From the NCBI RefSeq assembly GCF_900110915.1, contig NZ_FOFG01000001.1, positions 434,001-498,000 on the forward strand: a stretch of 64,000 nt of DNA, in the 5' to 3' direction. This document shows, one piece after another, positions 1-9,647 of the stretch (within the stretch, counting starts at the first letter, position 1; each line of letters starts with the position of its first letter). A model generated the notes under the pieces. The model had not been told where the DNA came from. It made no database searches and worked only from the letters and a program-made list of their open reading frames with translations. Source of the stretch: Faunimonas pinastri. GTDB lineage: Bacteria; Pseudomonadota; Alphaproteobacteria; Rhizobiales; Afifellaceae. The position numbers and the translations under genes are program-made.

Positions 1-1001
1 CCGACAAAGGCGGCTGGGCCAACCCGGATTCGGTGCGCTGGTACGCGCTCTACGCCGACACGTTGTTCCGGGAATTCGGCTCGCGGGTGAAGACCTTCAT
101 CACCGTCAACGAGCCCTTCGTGGATCTCTTCATGATCCAGCCGGCGGTGCAGAGCGTCGTCAAACGCGACCCGAGCGTCGGCCTCCTGACCACGCGGAAC
201 TACAGCCGGCAGGCGATCGCCGCGCATCACATCCTGCTCGCCAGCGCCACGGCGATCCGCGACTATCATGCCCAGAAGCTCGACGGCCGCGTCGGCATCA
301 CGCTGAATTTCACGCCGACGATCCCGGAACAAGGGGACGATCCGGCCGACCGGAAGGCGGCGGCGATGGAGGACGAGGCGCAGAACCGCTGGTTCCTCGA
401 CGCGATCTACAAGGGGCGTTATCCGCCCGACGTGCTGCAGGCCTATCAGGCGGCCAATCCGGAATTTCAGCCCTCAGCGGCGGACATGAAGCTGATCTCC
501 GACAATCCGCCCGATTTTCTCGGCGCGAACTATTATTCGCCGGCCTATGTGCGAGCCGATCCGAATGCCGCGCTCGGCGCCAATTGGCTCTCGACGAACC
601 CGGACAAGGTGCCGTCCTTCAACGGGCCGGTGCGGCCGGAATACCTGACGGAACTGCTACTTCGGTTTCGCGACCAGTACGGGAATCCGCCGGTGCTGGT
701 GACGGAGAACGGTGCCGGGTTCGGCGAGCGGGACGAGCAGGTGGCGGGCGATATCGTCCGGGATCCGCTGCGCGCCGACTACATTCGCCGCCATGTCGAG
801 GCCATGCTGAAGGCGCGGCAGGAAGGCGCGAACGTGCAGGGCTACTTCCTCTGGAGCCTCCTGGACAATTTCGAGTGGACGGCTGGCTACGGCAAGCGCT
901 TCGGCATCGTCCGCGTGGATTTCGACACGCAGAAGCGCACTCTCAAGGAGAGCTTCTTCGGGTATCGGAAGCTCATCGCCGACCATCCGGACGGGCGCTA
1001 G
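1..1001 (+). CDS. Beta-glucosidase, glycoside hydrolase family 1 (5' end outside window)
   Basis: A retaining family 1 glycosidase that hydrolyses beta-glucosides or related beta-glycosides. The reading frame is open from base 3, and 332 residues are visible against a family length of about 450, so the N-terminal quarter lies outside the window. The visible part starts at DKGGWANPDS, the typical segment before the acid/base region. The acid/base glutamate is in FITVNEPF and the nucleophile is in VTENGAGFGE. The aglycone-side segment YFLWSLLDNFEWTAGYGKRFG is also family-typical. No signal peptide can be judged because the start is missing. It ends 6 bases before the convergent hemF stop. Family assignment is firm; substrate is not determinable. 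Confidence 0.95.
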   Translation, partial: DKGGWANPDSVRWYALYADTLFREFGSRVKTFITVNEPFVDLFMIQPAVQSVVKRDPSVGLLTTRNYSRQAIAAHHILLASATAIRDYHAQKLDGRVGITLNFTPTIPEQGDDPADRKAAAMEDEAQNRWFLDAIYKGRYPPDVLQAYQAANPEFQPSAADMKLISDNPPDFLGANYYSPAYVRADPNAALGANWLSTNPDKVPSFNGPVRPEYLTELLLRFRDQYGNPPVLVTENGAGFGERDEQVAGDIVRDPLRADYIRRHVEAMLKARQEGANVQGYFLWSLLDNFEWTAGYGKRFGIVRVDFDTQKRTLKESFFGYRKLIADHPDGR

Positions 1002-1007
1002 ACCGCG

Positions 1008-1943
1008 TCATGGCCACTTCACCAAAGGCGGCATGGACGACAGGATGGAGTTGACGTTGCCGCCGGTCCGCAGCCCGAAGATCGTGCCGCGGTCGTAGAG
1101 CAGGTTGAACTCAACGTAGCGGCCCCGGCGGATCAGCTGCTCGTCGCGCTCGGCCTCCGTCCAGGGCTGGCCGAAGTTCCGCCGCACCAGTTCCGGATAC
1201 ACGCGGAGGAAGGCCTCGCCGACATCGCGGGTGAAGGCGAAGTCCGCGTCCCAGTCGCGGGAATGCAGGTAATCGAAGAAGATGCCGCCGATGCCGCGTG
1301 GCTCGTTGCGGTGCGCCAGCCAGAAATAATCGTCGCACCAGTCCTTGTAGCGGTCGTAGTCGACCTGCCCGTGCGGCTCGCATGCCGCCTGCATCGCCCG
1401 GTGGAAGGTCATGGAATCCGGGTCATCCTGCGTGCGCCGCCGGTCGAGAACCGGGGTGAGGTCCGCGCCGCCGCCGAACCATTGGCGCGTCGTCACCACC
1501 ATGCGCGTGTTCATGTGGACGGCGGGAACATGCGGGTTCCAGGGATGCGCGATCAGCGAAATGCCGGAGGCCCAGAAGCGCGGATCTTCTACCGCGCCCG
1601 GCATCTGCGCGCGAAACTCCGGCGCGAACTCGCCATGGACCGTGGAGACGTGAACGCCGACCTTTTCGAAGACGCGGCCCTTCATCACCGACATGACGCC
1701 GCCACCGCCCGGCGTGCCCGCGTGATCGACGCGATCCCACGGCGTGCGCACGAAGCGGCCGGCGGGCTGATCCGAAAGCGCCTGCCCGGGCGGCAGGTCG
1801 TCCTCCGCCGCTTCGAATGCCGCGCACATCCTGTCGCGCAGGCTTTCGAACCACGCCCGTGCGGTCGCCTTCTTCTCTTCCACGCCTTCGGGCAGCCCCA
1901 TCGCGGAAAGATCGGGGCGGTAGGCGCTCTGATTTTTGCTCAT
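1008..1943 (-). CDS. hemF: Oxygen-dependent coproporphyrinogen III oxidase
   Basis: Catalyses the O2-dependent oxidative decarboxylation of coproporphyrinogen III to protoporphyrinogen IX in haem synthesis, in the cytoplasm. The 311-residue length matches the family. Diagnostic segments include [28 protein letters not shown], the [11 protein letters not shown] block and the C-terminal [20 protein letters not shown]. It is convergent with the glucosidase gene and divergent from the HdeD-like gene. A haem-synthesis enzyme close to the petABC genes is functionally sensible because cytochromes b and c1 need haem, but the genes are not co-transcribed. No FNR-type box was recognised in the upstream region. 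Confidence 0.97.
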   Translation of the reverse strand: MSKNQSAYRPDLSAMGLPEGVEEKKATARAWFESLRDRMCAAFEAAEDDLPPGQALSDQPAGRFVRTPWDRVDHAGTPGGGGVMSVMKGRVFEKVGVHVSTVHGEFAPEFRAQMPGAVEDPRFWASGISLIAHPWNPHVPAVHMNTRMVVTTRQWFGGGADLTPVLDRRRTQDDPDSMTFHRAMQAACEPHGQVDYDRYKDWCDDYFWLAHRNEPRGIGGIFFDYLHSRDWDADFAFTRDVGEAFLRVYPELVRRNFGQPWTEAERDEQLIRRGRYVEFNLLYDRGTIFGLRTGGNVNSILSSMPPLVKWP

Positions 1944-2077
1944 GCTGGCGCTTAACTCATCCTGTTCCCTTGCGAAAGTCGCGGCTCACGCAAGGTGTTG
2001 CATCGTGATCTGATGCCGGGCTTGAAACCGGGAACGATGCTCGTCCATTGAATGTGAGAGCCAACAGGAGTTTCTCA

Positions 2078-2662
2078 ATGCTGATGCCAAAGCTTTCGCC
2101 GGAACACGAGCACCTGCGAATGCGCTGGGGCTGGTTCGTCGCCCTCGGCCTCATCATGCTGATCGCCGGGATCGTCGCGCTCGGGAGCGTCCTTGTCGCC
2201 ACGGTGGTGAGCGTGCTCCTCGTGGGCTGGATGATGATCTTCTCCGGCCTCGCCGAGATCGTTCACGGCATGGGGATGCGGAACTGGAACCGCTTCTTCT
2301 TCTGGGTGCTGATCGGCGTGCTCTATCTGCTGGCCGGCATCTTCGCGGTGATGAACCCGCTGCTTGCCTCCTCGGTGCTGACGCTGCTGATCGCGTTCGG
2401 CCTGATCGCCGCCGGCATCGCCCGCATCGTGCTGGGCACCAGCATGCGGCGGGGCAGCGCCTGGGGCTGGCCTGTCGCCTCCGGCATCATCACCCTTCTG
2501 GTCGGCGCGATGATCCTCTTCGGCTGGCCGGCTTCCAGCCTCTACACGCTGGGCACCTTCCTCGGGATCGATCTGATCTTCACCGGATTGGCGTGGCTCG
2601 CCCTAGGCATCGGCTTGCGCGGCGCGGCGCGGCAGGAGCCGGTCTCCCGCACCCGCGTCTGA
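2078..2662 (+). CDS. HdeD family (DUF308) membrane protein
   Basis: A 194-residue integral membrane protein with about six hydrophobic segments, arranged as three DUF308-type helix pairs (for example residues 16-55, 70-110 and 125-175). HdeD was named for acid resistance in enteric bacteria; its molecular role is unknown. I chose the ATG at 2078 because AGGAG at 2066-2070 lies seven bases upstream. A TTG at 2048 would add ten residues without a better ribosome site. It is divergent from hemF and convergent with trmL. Confidence 0.85.
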   Translation: MLMPKLSPEHEHLRMRWGWFVALGLIMLIAGIVALGSVLVATVVSVLLVGWMMIFSGLAEIVHGMGMRNWNRFFFWVLIGVLYLLAGIFAVMNPLLASSVLTLLIAFGLIAAGIARIVLGTSMRRGSAWGWPVASGIITLLVGAMILFGWPASSLYTLGTFLGIDLIFTGLAWLALGIGLRGAARQEPVSRTRV

Positions 2663-2686
2663 TCCCGCGCCCGTATCGGAGCGCGT

Positions 2687-3157
2687 TCAGGGCGTTGCGG
2701 CCGGCCAGAGACCGGTCTGCCGCAACGCCTCGGCCAGCGCGATGCCGGCCGAGATGGCGACGTTGAGCGATCGCGCGCCGGACTGCATGGGAATGCGCAG
2801 CCTCGCGTCGCAGGCGGCATGAACGTCGTCCGGCAGCCCGGCCGATTCGCGGCCCATCAGGATTATGTCGCCGTCGCGGAATGCGAAATCGTGCAGCGGC
2901 TGCTCCGCCTTGGTGCTTAACGCGACGAGCCGCCGGCCGTGCGCACGCCGCCATTCGTCGAAGGCATTCCAGTCGTCATGCTGCCTGAGGGCCGCCATCG
3001 CGATGTAATCCATGCCCGCGCGCCGCATTTTCTGGTCCGACAGGATGAAGCCGGTCGGCCGGATCACATGGACAGGCACGGCCAGGCAGGCGCCGAGACG
3101 CAGGATTGCGCCAGTGTTCTGCGGAATATCCGGCTGAAATAAAGCGCACTCGATCAA
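2687..3157 (-). CDS. trmL: tRNA (cytidine/uridine-2'-O-)-methyltransferase TrmL, SPOUT family
   Basis: A small SAM-dependent SPOUT (knotted) methyltransferase that 2'-O-methylates the wobble nucleotide 34 of tRNA-Leu isoacceptors. The N-terminal motif ALFQPDIPQNTGAILRL is characteristic. The C-terminal knot contains LMGRESAGLPD and LRIPMQSGARSLNVAIS, which bind SAM. I start at the TTG at 3157 because it follows GGGGAG by five bases and gives 156 residues beginning two residues before ALFQPDI, as in the family. An ATG at 3190 would add 11 residues. It is divergent from the petABC operon. Confidence 0.93.
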   Translation of the reverse strand: MIECALFQPDIPQNTGAILRLGACLAVPVHVIRPTGFILSDQKMRRAGMDYIAMAALRQHDDWNAFDEWRRAHGRRLVALSTKAEQPLHDFAFRDGDIILMGRESAGLPDDVHAACDARLRIPMQSGARSLNVAISAGIALAEALRQTGLWPAATP

Positions 3158-3415
3158 ACGGCTCTCCCCGAACTCTTTTGCATTGCACAAAATCCAAGCT
3201 CACCGCTGCGCGGGTTCTTGCTGCAATGCAACTCATGTCTGAAAATTTGCGACATAGTGGCCTTGTTGTACCCGCTCGACTGGACAGGTCTTCTTATCAA
3301 TGAGAAAAGCGGCAGACGGGGGATCTAAGAAAGACTGGGGTGCCATGCGCTCGAGGGTCCCGCGCGAACCTGCACAGGCGACGCGAGGCGCCTGCGATCC
3401 GCGAGAGGGCGAACC

Positions 3416-4036
3416 TTGGCCGACACCACGACCCCGCATCCGATCACCGTCCCGACCGATTCGCGTCACGTCGAGCCGGGAGAGGCAGGCGCTCCCGATC
3501 CGAGCCGCCGCGATTTCCTGCTGATCGCCACCGGTGCCTTCGCGGTGGTCGGCGCGGCATCGTTCGCCTGGCCGCTGATCGACCAGATGAACCCGGATGC
3601 CGCGGCGCTGGCGCTGAGCTCCGTCGAGGTGGACGTTTCTTCCATCCAGCAGGGGCAGTCGATCACCGTGATGTGGCGCGGCAAGCCCGTCGCCGTCCGG
3701 TATCGCAGCGACAAGGAAATGCAGGAAGCCAAGGCCGTGGCCCTGGGCGACCTGAAGGACCCGATCGCGCGCAACGCCAATCTCAAGGACGACGCGCCGG
3801 CGACGGATCAGAATCGCACCGTGCCGGGCAAGGAGGCGTGGCTGGTGATGATCGAGGTCTGCACGCATCTGGGCTGCATTCCGCTGGGCCAGCAGGGCGC
3901 CTATGGCGGCTGGTTCTGCCCGTGCCACGGTTCGCAATACGACACGGCGGGCCGCATCCGGCAGGGGCCTGCGCCGGAGAACATGGCGATCCCGCCATTT
4001 CAGTTCATCAACGAAAAAACCGTCCGGATTGGCTGA
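3416..4036 (+). CDS. petA: Ubiquinol-cytochrome c reductase Rieske iron-sulfur subunit
   Basis: The Rieske 2Fe-2S subunit of the cytochrome bc1 complex, passing electrons from ubiquinol at the Qo site to cytochrome c1. The N-terminus carries a twin-arginine signal anchor (SRRDFLLIATG, Arg31-Arg32, then hydrophobic residues 34-55). The cluster ligands are in CTHLGC (Cys149, His151) and CPCHG (Cys168, His171), with the disulfide pair Cys154/Cys170. The start is a TTG at 3416 preceded by GAGAGGG. First gene of petABC; 18 bases separate it from petB. Confidence 0.98.
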   Translation: MADTTTPHPITVPTDSRHVEPGEAGAPDPSRRDFLLIATGAFAVVGAASFAWPLIDQMNPDAAALALSSVEVDVSSIQQGQSITVMWRGKPVAVRYRSDKEMQEAKAVALGDLKDPIARNANLKDDAPATDQNRTVPGKEAWLVMIEVCTHLGCIPLGQQGAYGGWFCPCHGSQYDTAGRIRQGPAPENMAIPPFQFINEKTVRIG

Positions 4037-4054
4037 GGCTGGGGCAGCAGACAC

Positions 4055-5335
4055 ATGGCCGAACACACTTCCACCTATGAGCCGCGGACCGGAATCGAGC
4101 GCTGGGTGGATGCCCGGCTCCCGCTGCCGCGTCTGCTCTGGGATTCCTTCGTCACCTATCCCATCCCGCGCAACCTGAACTACGCCTATACCTTCGGCGC
4201 GATTCTGATGATGATGCTGGGGGCCCAGATCATCACCGGCGTGGTGCTGGCGATGCATTACGTGCCGAGCGGCACGATGGCCTTCGTCTCCGTCGAAGCC
4301 ATCATGCGCGACGTGAACTACGGCTGGCTCTTGCGCTACATGCACGCGACGGGGGCCTCGATGTTCTTCATCGCGGTCTATGTCCACATCTTCCGCGGCC
4401 TCTATTACGGCTCCTACAAGGAACCGCGCGAGATCCTGTGGCTCCTCGGCGTCATCATCTTCATCCTGATGATGGCCACGGCCTTCATGGGCTACGTGCT
4501 GCCCTGGGGCCAGATGAGCTTCTGGGGTGCCACCGTCATCACCAACCTGTTTTCGGCGATCCCACTGGTCGGCAGCGCCATCGTGACGTGGCTGTGGGGC
4601 GGTTTCGCCGTCGGCAGCCCGACGCTGAACCGCTTCTTCGCCCTGCATTACCTGCTGCCGTTCATGATCGCCGGCGTCGTGGTGCTGCATGTCTGGGCGC
4701 TGCACGTGGTCGGCCAGACCAATCCGACCGGCATCAACATCAAGGCCAAGCAGGACGCGGTGCCCTTCACGCCGCACGCGACCATCAAGGACGCGCTGGG
4801 CATGGTCGTGTTCATGATCGTGTTCGCCTACTTCCTGTTCTACGTGCCGAACTATCTCGGCCATTCCGACAACTACATCCAGGCGAACCCGCTCGCGACC
4901 CCGTCGGAGATCGTGCCGGAATGGTACTTCCTGCCGTTCTACGCGATCCTGCGCTCGATCCCGTCCAAGCTCGGCGGCGTCATCGCCATGTTCGGGGCGA
5001 TCGTGATGCTGGCGCTGATGCCGTGGCTCGACACCTCCAAGGTGCGCTCCGCGGTCTATCGCCCGCTTTACCGCCAGTTTTTCTGGATCCACGTGCTGGT
5101 CTCGATCGGCCTCGGCTATATCGGCTCCCAGCCTCCCGCCGGCGGCTTCATCATCGTCGGGCGGATCCTCACCGCGTATTACTTCATCCATTTCCTGGTC
5201 ATCGTTCCGCTGCTCGGCCTGCTTGAGACGCCGAAGCCGCGCCCCGCCTCGATCACGGAAGCGGTGCTGGAGAAGCACGGGCGAGGCCTCGCCTTGCCGG
5301 AGCGCACGGTCTCCAACACGAAGGTCGGCGGCTGA
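4055..5335 (+). CDS. petB: Cytochrome b subunit of ubiquinol-cytochrome c reductase
   Basis: The membrane core of complex III, holding haems bL and bH and the Qo and Qi quinone sites. At 426 residues it is a full-length b-type subunit with eight predicted membrane helices, not a cytochrome b6/subunit IV pair and not fused to cytochrome c1 as in some Bradyrhizobiaceae. Visible motifs are [14 protein letters not shown], the Qo-site [16 protein letters not shown], and paired histidines in helices II and IV ([10 protein letters not shown] and [10 protein letters not shown] regions). It ends one base before the petC ATG, so translation is probably coupled. Confidence 0.98.
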   Translation: MAEHTSTYEPRTGIERWVDARLPLPRLLWDSFVTYPIPRNLNYAYTFGAILMMMLGAQIITGVVLAMHYVPSGTMAFVSVEAIMRDVNYGWLLRYMHATGASMFFIAVYVHIFRGLYYGSYKEPREILWLLGVIIFILMMATAFMGYVLPWGQMSFWGATVITNLFSAIPLVGSAIVTWLWGGFAVGSPTLNRFFALHYLLPFMIAGVVVLHVWALHVVGQTNPTGINIKAKQDAVPFTPHATIKDALGMVVFMIVFAYFLFYVPNYLGHSDNYIQANPLATPSEIVPEWYFLPFYAILRSIPSKLGGVIAMFGAIVMLALMPWLDTSKVRSAVYRPLYRQFFWIHVLVSIGLGYIGSQPPAGGFIIVGRILTAYYFIHFLVIVPLLGLLETPKPRPASITEAVLEKHGRGLALPERTVSNTKVGG

Positions 5336-5336
5336 C

Positions 5337-6254
5337 ATGCGGTTCAAGAACGCTGAGGGGCAGATGTCCGGAATGTTGTGCCGCCTGACCGCGGCCCTGT
5401 TCGCCGTCGGCATGGCGAGTTCTGCGGCCTGCGCCGCCGATCAGCCTGCCAACGCGACGCCGCATTATCCCCTGAAGGAGCCGCACGAGCTCAGCTGGAG
5501 CTTCTCCGGCCCGTTCGGCTCGTTCGACAAGCAGCAGTTGCAGCGCGGCTTCAAGATCTATCACGACGTCTGCTCGAACTGCCATTCGCTGAACCTCGTG
5601 GCCTTCCGCAACCTCGGCGACCAGGACGGGCTCGGCTTCTCCGCCGAGCAGGTGAAGTCGCTGGCGGCGGAGTACAAGATCCAGGACGGGCCCAACGACC
5701 AGGGTGACATGTTCGAGCGCCCCGGCCGTCCGTCCGACCACTTGCCCGCGCCGTTCCCCAACGAGCAGGCGGCGCGCTCGGCCAATGGCGGGGCACTGCC
5801 GCCGGACCTTTCGCTGCTGGCCAAGGCGCGCGGGCCGGAACGCGGCTTTCCCTGGTTCGTCTTCGACGTCTTCACGCAGTACGAGGAATCCGCCGGGCCG
5901 GATTACATCTATTCGCTGCTGACGGGCTTCCAGGATCCGCCGGCCGGCGTGCAGGTGCGCGAGGGGCTGCACTACAATCCCTATTTCATCGCCAGCGACG
6001 CGCTCGCCATGCCGCCGCCGCTGGCCGATGGAGCCGTCGATTTCCCGCAGAACGGCGACGACGACAAGACCAACGACGTGCCGCAGACGGTCGACCAATA
6101 TGCGCGGGACGTATCGGCTTTCCTGATGTGGGCGGCCGAGCCGCATCTTGTGGAGCGCAAGCGGATGGGCCTGACGGTCATGGTTTTCCTGATCGTCTTC
6201 GCCGGCCTCGTCGGCTACACCAAGCGCCGGGTCTGGGCGAACACGCCGCACTGA
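5337..6254 (+). CDS. petC: Cytochrome c1 subunit of ubiquinol-cytochrome c reductase
   Basis: Membrane-anchored c-type cytochrome that takes electrons from the Rieske centre and passes them to soluble cytochrome c. Counting from the ATG at 5337 it has 305 residues. A signal peptide ends near ASSAACAAD (about residue 34). The haem site is CSNCH (Cys79, Cys82, His83), the axial methionine is probably in DALAMPPP, and a C-terminal helix (MGLTVMVFLIVFAGLVGY) anchors it. Later ATGs at 5364 and 5373 follow GAGGGG and could be the true start, giving a tighter signal peptide. Last gene of petABC, followed by a strong terminator. Confidence 0.96.
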   Translation: MRFKNAEGQMSGMLCRLTAALFAVGMASSAACAADQPANATPHYPLKEPHELSWSFSGPFGSFDKQQLQRGFKIYHDVCSNCHSLNLVAFRNLGDQDGLGFSAEQVKSLAAEYKIQDGPNDQGDMFERPGRPSDHLPAPFPNEQAARSANGGALPPDLSLLAKARGPERGFPWFVFDVFTQYEESAGPDYIYSLLTGFQDPPAGVQVREGLHYNPYFIASDALAMPPPLADGAVDFPQNGDDDKTNDVPQTVDQYARDVSAFLMWAAEPHLVERKRMGLTVMVFLIVFAGLVGYTKRRVWANTPH

Positions 6255-6274
6255 GCGGCCGGCGAGCTCATCGA

Positions 6275-6296
6275 GGGCCCCTTCGGGGGCCCTTTT
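6275..6296 (+). terminator. Rho-independent terminator of petABC
   Basis: A seven-base stem GGGCCCC / GGGGCCC closed by a UUCG tetraloop and followed by TTTT. It lies 21 bases after the petC stop and separates the operon from mtnP. Confidence 0.9.
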
Positions 6297-6316
6297 CGTT
6301 TGCGCTGGAGGCAAGG

Positions 6317-7192
6317 ATGACACAGGCGGTTCTCGGCATCATCGGCGGTTCGGGGCTCTACGATCTGCCGGGGCTGGAGAAGACGGAGTGGCGGCAGGTC
6401 GGGACGCCCTGGGGCGAACCGTCCGACGCGATCCTCTTTGCCGAACTCGACGGCATGCCGCTGCGCTTTCTGCCGCGTCACGGGCGCGGTCACCGCATCT
6501 CGCCGTCCGGCATCGATTACCGCGCCAACATCGACGCGATGAAGCGGGCAGGGGTGACCGACATCGTTTCCGTTTCGGCCGTCGGCTCGCTGAAGGAGGA
6601 ACTGGCGCCCGGCGATTTCGTGCTGGTGGACCAGTTCATCGACCGCACCTTCGCCCGCGAGAAGAGCTTCTTCGGCACCGGGCTCGTGGCCCACGTCTCC
6701 ATGGCCGATCCGGTCAGCCCCGGCCTCGCCGCCCGGATCGCGGCGGCGGGCGCGGCGGAAGATATCTCCTGCCGGCGCGGAGGCACCTACCTCGTGATGG
6801 AGGGACCGCAATTCTCCTCGCGCGCGGAAAGCGAACTCTACCGGACCTGGGGCTGCGACGTCATCGGCATGACCAACATGCCGGAGGCCAAGCTCGCCCG
6901 GGAAGCGGAGATCTGCTACGCGACGATCGCCATGGTGACGGACTACGATTGCTGGCATCCCGATCACGGCGCGGTGGACGTGTCGCAGGTGATCCGCGTC
7001 ATGGGCGAGAACACCGCCCGGGTGCAGCGCCTCGTCGCCCGCCTCGCGCGTGACTTCCCCCGCGAGCACGAGCCTTGCCCCGTCGGCTCCGACCGCGCGC
7101 TCGATCACGCCATCATGACGGCGCCGGGGGCGCGCGATCCGGGATTGATGGCGAAGCTCGACGCGGTCGCCGGCCGCGTGCTCTCCCGCTAG
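6317..7192 (+). CDS. mtnP: S-methyl-5'-thioadenosine phosphorylase
   Basis: Phosphorolyses 5'-methylthioadenosine to adenine and 5-methylthioribose-1-phosphate, a salvage step for the by-product of polyamine and acyl-homoserine-lactone synthesis. The 291-residue protein has the family motifs [11 protein letters not shown], the phosphate-binding [11 protein letters not shown], and [18 protein letters not shown] followed by TDYDCWH. The start ATG at 6317 is preceded by GGAGG (6307-6311). The next gene, apt, uses the adenine this enzyme releases. Confidence 0.95.
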   Translation: MTQAVLGIIGGSGLYDLPGLEKTEWRQVGTPWGEPSDAILFAELDGMPLRFLPRHGRGHRISPSGIDYRANIDAMKRAGVTDIVSVSAVGSLKEELAPGDFVLVDQFIDRTFAREKSFFGTGLVAHVSMADPVSPGLAARIAAAGAAEDISCRRGGTYLVMEGPQFSSRAESELYRTWGCDVIGMTNMPEAKLAREAEICYATIAMVTDYDCWHPDHGAVDVSQVIRVMGENTARVQRLVARLARDFPREHEPCPVGSDRALDHAIMTAPGARDPGLMAKLDAVAGRVLSR

Positions 7193-7344
7193 ATCCGCCG
7201 GAGCCGCATCGGCCGTTCGGCCGGAGGTGCTTGCGTGACAGCCGTCGGCTTGCCAAAGATGCACCCAAGTCGCGACATCGAGGCCGGTGCGCACCCTTTA
7301 CTGACACGACAAGCGGGTCTCCGGCCCGACAGGAGATTGACGGA

Positions 7345-7887
7345 ATGGCGGATATTGCCTCCGAGCTCGATGCTGCGATCAGGACGATCCCGAATTATCC
7401 CAAGCCCGGCGTCGTGTTTCGCGACATCACGACCATGCTCGGAAACGCCCCGGTCTTTCGCCGGACCGTGGACGAGCTCGTGGCGCCCTGGGTGGGTGCC
7501 GGCATCGACAAGGTCGCGGGGATCGAGGCGCGCGGCTTCATCCTCGGCGGCGCGGTCGCGCACCAGCTCCGCGCCGGCTTCGCGCCGATCCGCAAGAAGG
7601 GCAAGCTGCCCTACGACACCGTCCGCATCGCCTATTCGCTGGAATACGGGGTGGACGAGATGGAGATGCACCGCGACGCCATCGAGCCCGGCGAAAAGGT
7701 GATCCTGATCGACGACCTCATCGCCACCGGTGGCACGGCCGAGGCGGCGGTGAAGCTCCTGCAGCAGATCGGCGCGAACGTGGTCGCCGCCGTCTTCGTC
7801 ATCAACCTGCCCGATCTGGGCGGCGCCGCCAAGCTGGAAGCGCTGAACGTTCCCGTGCGCACGCTGGTGGAGTTCCCCGGCGACTGA
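7345..7887 (+). CDS. apt: Adenine phosphoribosyltransferase
   Basis: Converts adenine plus PRPP to AMP in purine salvage. The 180-residue protein has the PRPP-binding loop [18 protein letters not shown] and the N-terminal FRDITTML and [10 protein letters not shown] segments typical of APRT. The ATG at 7345 follows AGGAG (7331-7335). It lies 152 bases after mtnP, which makes adenine, so the two form a salvage pair even if separately transcribed. Confidence 0.96.
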   Translation: MADIASELDAAIRTIPNYPKPGVVFRDITTMLGNAPVFRRTVDELVAPWVGAGIDKVAGIEARGFILGGAVAHQLRAGFAPIRKKGKLPYDTVRIAYSLEYGVDEMEMHRDAIEPGEKVILIDDLIATGGTAEAAVKLLQQIGANVVAAVFVINLPDLGGAAKLEALNVPVRTLVEFPGD

Positions 7888-7973
7888 AGCGCCTCGTCGC
7901 CGGACGGTGCGGCCTCGGCTTGGCGTGTCCGGCGATCTATGGTCGGATGGGCGCAGTGAACAAGGAACCTCCC

Positions 7974-8849
7974 ATGCCGCGTCTGCCTCGCATTCGTCCG
8001 TACCTCGCCGCATACGTCTCCGCGACGGCCTTCGCGTTCGGTTCGTTGCCGGGAGTGGCGGCCGCGGCCGACACCGTTCCTCAGAACGATCTCCTGAATG
8101 CCGAGCTCTGGATGCAGAAATCGGTGGAGTACAAGGCGAATTCGTTGGCGGTCTACGCGCTGGCGAAGGTGCGGCTGGACGAGGCGCTGGCGGACAAGAA
8201 ATGGACCGCGGCGACCGAGCAGAGCGGCGATTACGGAAACCTGCCGCCCGCGATCATCCTCGATGCCGACGAAACCGTGGTCGACAATTCCGCCTATGAG
8301 GCCGGATTGATCACCTCAGGCGCGGATTACAGCTCCAAGACCTGGGATACATGGACCAGGGCGGAAAAGGCGCTCGCCGTGCCGGGCGCGGTGGAGTTCA
8401 CCCGCTACGCCGATTCCAGGGGCGTCAAGGTGTTCTACGTCAGCAATCGCGAGGCCGATCAGGAAGACGCGACGCGCAAGAACATGGAAGCGCTCGGCTT
8501 TCCGATGGGCGGGAATGTCGACACGTTCCTGATGTCGAAGGAGCAGCCGAACTGGGGCTCCGCCAAGGGGTCGCGCCGTGCCTTCGTCGCCAGGGATTAC
8601 CGCGTACTGCTGCTGCTCGGCGACAATTTCGGCGACTTTACCGACAATTTTCGCGGCAGCGACGAGGACCGGCTGAAGGCTTTCCGGTCCATGCAGGCTC
8701 ATTTCGGGCATGACTGGCTGATGCTCGCCAATCCGGTCTACGGCTCCTTCGAGTCGGCCCCCTTCAACGGCGACTACAAGCTTCCGGCGGACGAGAAGCG
8801 GCGGAAGAAGATCGAGGCGCTGGAGCCCTGGACGCCCCCGGCGAAATAG
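7974..8849 (+). CDS. Exported HAD-superfamily acid phosphatase, 5'-nucleotidase e(P4)-like
   Basis: A periplasmic phosphatase of the DDDD/HAD type related to the lipoprotein e(P4) 5'-nucleotidase family. The 291-residue precursor has a Sec signal peptide ending near GVAAAAD. The catalytic motif is ILDADETVVDNSAYE (DxDET), followed by VKVFYVSNR (motif II) and LLLLGDNFGDF (motif III/IV aspartates). Unlike e(P4) itself there is no lipobox cysteine, so it is probably soluble in the periplasm. The chosen ATG at 7974 follows AAGGAACC. Substrate is unknown; nucleotide monophosphates are a reasonable inference. Confidence 0.88.
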   Translation: MPRLPRIRPYLAAYVSATAFAFGSLPGVAAAADTVPQNDLLNAELWMQKSVEYKANSLAVYALAKVRLDEALADKKWTAATEQSGDYGNLPPAIILDADETVVDNSAYEAGLITSGADYSSKTWDTWTRAEKALAVPGAVEFTRYADSRGVKVFYVSNREADQEDATRKNMEALGFPMGGNVDTFLMSKEQPNWGSAKGSRRAFVARDYRVLLLLGDNFGDFTDNFRGSDEDRLKAFRSMQAHFGHDWLMLANPVYGSFESAPFNGDYKLPADEKRRKKIEALEPWTPPAK

Positions 8850-8951
8850 ACGCCGGACTGCGGAACCGAGGCCGGAACTGTCGCGGCGAAGAGCCGTTCT
8901 CCGTACCCGTCTGGTGGGTGACGGCTTTCGCAACCGCTTCAGGTGTTCACC

Positions 8952-9593
8952 ATGTCGTTCGCTCTCTTCCGCCCGGCGCTGCTGCGCGCGGGTCTCATCG
9001 GCTCGCTCCTCCCGGCCGCCCTCGTGGCGGTTCCCATGGCGGCCTTCGCGCAGGACGCTGCTCCGACCCGCATTCGCGGCACCATTGGCGAGTTTTCCGG
9101 GCAGACGCTGACGGTGAAGACACGCGAGGGCAAGGACGTCCAGATCAAACTGGCGCCCGGCTTCACTGTGTCGGCGGTCAAGAAGTTCAACCTAGCCGAC
9201 ATCAAGTCGGGCGATTTCATCGGCTCGGCCGCCAAGAAGGGACCCGATGGCAAGCTGGAAGCGATGGAAGTCACGGTCTTCCCGGAAAGCGCCCGGGGCA
9301 CCGGCGAGGGGCATTATGGCTGGGACGCGGGCCCGAACAGCAGCATGACCAACGCCACCGTCGCCAAGGTCGATGCCGCGCCGACCGGACGGACACTGGC
9401 GCTCACCTACAAGGGCGGCAGCGTCAGCCTCGATGTGCCGGAGGATGCCCCGGTCGTTACCTTCGAGCCCGGCACGCCCGACATGCTGATGCCGGGCAAG
9501 GCCGTCTTCGTCGTGGCGAAAGCGGCGGCGGATGGCGCGATCTCCGCCAACCGGGTGGCGGTGGAGCATGACGGCGTCAAGCCGCCGATGTAG
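8952..9593 (+). CDS. Exported protein of unknown function
   Basis: A 213-residue protein with a clear Sec signal peptide (cleavage near AAFAQDA). The mature part looks all-beta and two-part. The first half has a RIRGTIGEFSGQTLTVKTRE-like OB-type segment with IKSGDFIGSAAKK; the second half repeats the theme as NATVAKVDAAPTGRTLALTYKGG. This resembles exported DUF5666-like repeat proteins, but I cannot assign a function. The start at 8952 (ATG, preceded by AGGTG) is preferred over the GTG at 8943. It ends before a bidirectional hairpin shared with ychF. Confidence 0.75.
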   Translation: MSFALFRPALLRAGLIGSLLPAALVAVPMAAFAQDAAPTRIRGTIGEFSGQTLTVKTREGKDVQIKLAPGFTVSAVKKFNLADIKSGDFIGSAAKKGPDGKLEAMEVTVFPESARGTGEGHYGWDAGPNSSMTNATVAKVDAAPTGRTLALTYKGGSVSLDVPEDAPVVTFEPGTPDMLMPGKAVFVVAKAAADGAISANRVAVEHDGVKPPM

Positions 9594-9603
9594 GCGGGAC
9601 TGG

Positions 9604-9630
9604 AAGCGGCCGCGAACAGGGCGGCCGCTT
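9604..9630. terminator. Bidirectional terminator-like hairpin between convergent genes
   Basis: A perfect ten-base stem AAGCGGCCGC / GCGGCCGCTT with a seven-base loop, lying between the stop of the exported protein (9593) and the stop of ychF (9648). Each strand ends in only a short T run, so it may need help from Rho or act mainly as an mRNA 3' stabiliser. Confidence 0.65.
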
Positions 9631-9647
9631 TCGCGTGACTGGCCGGA

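Noticed and set aside
3233-5413. A 726-codon open frame antisense to petA and petB
   Set aside because: Same reasoning: unlikely composition, no motifs, fully covers two certain genes.
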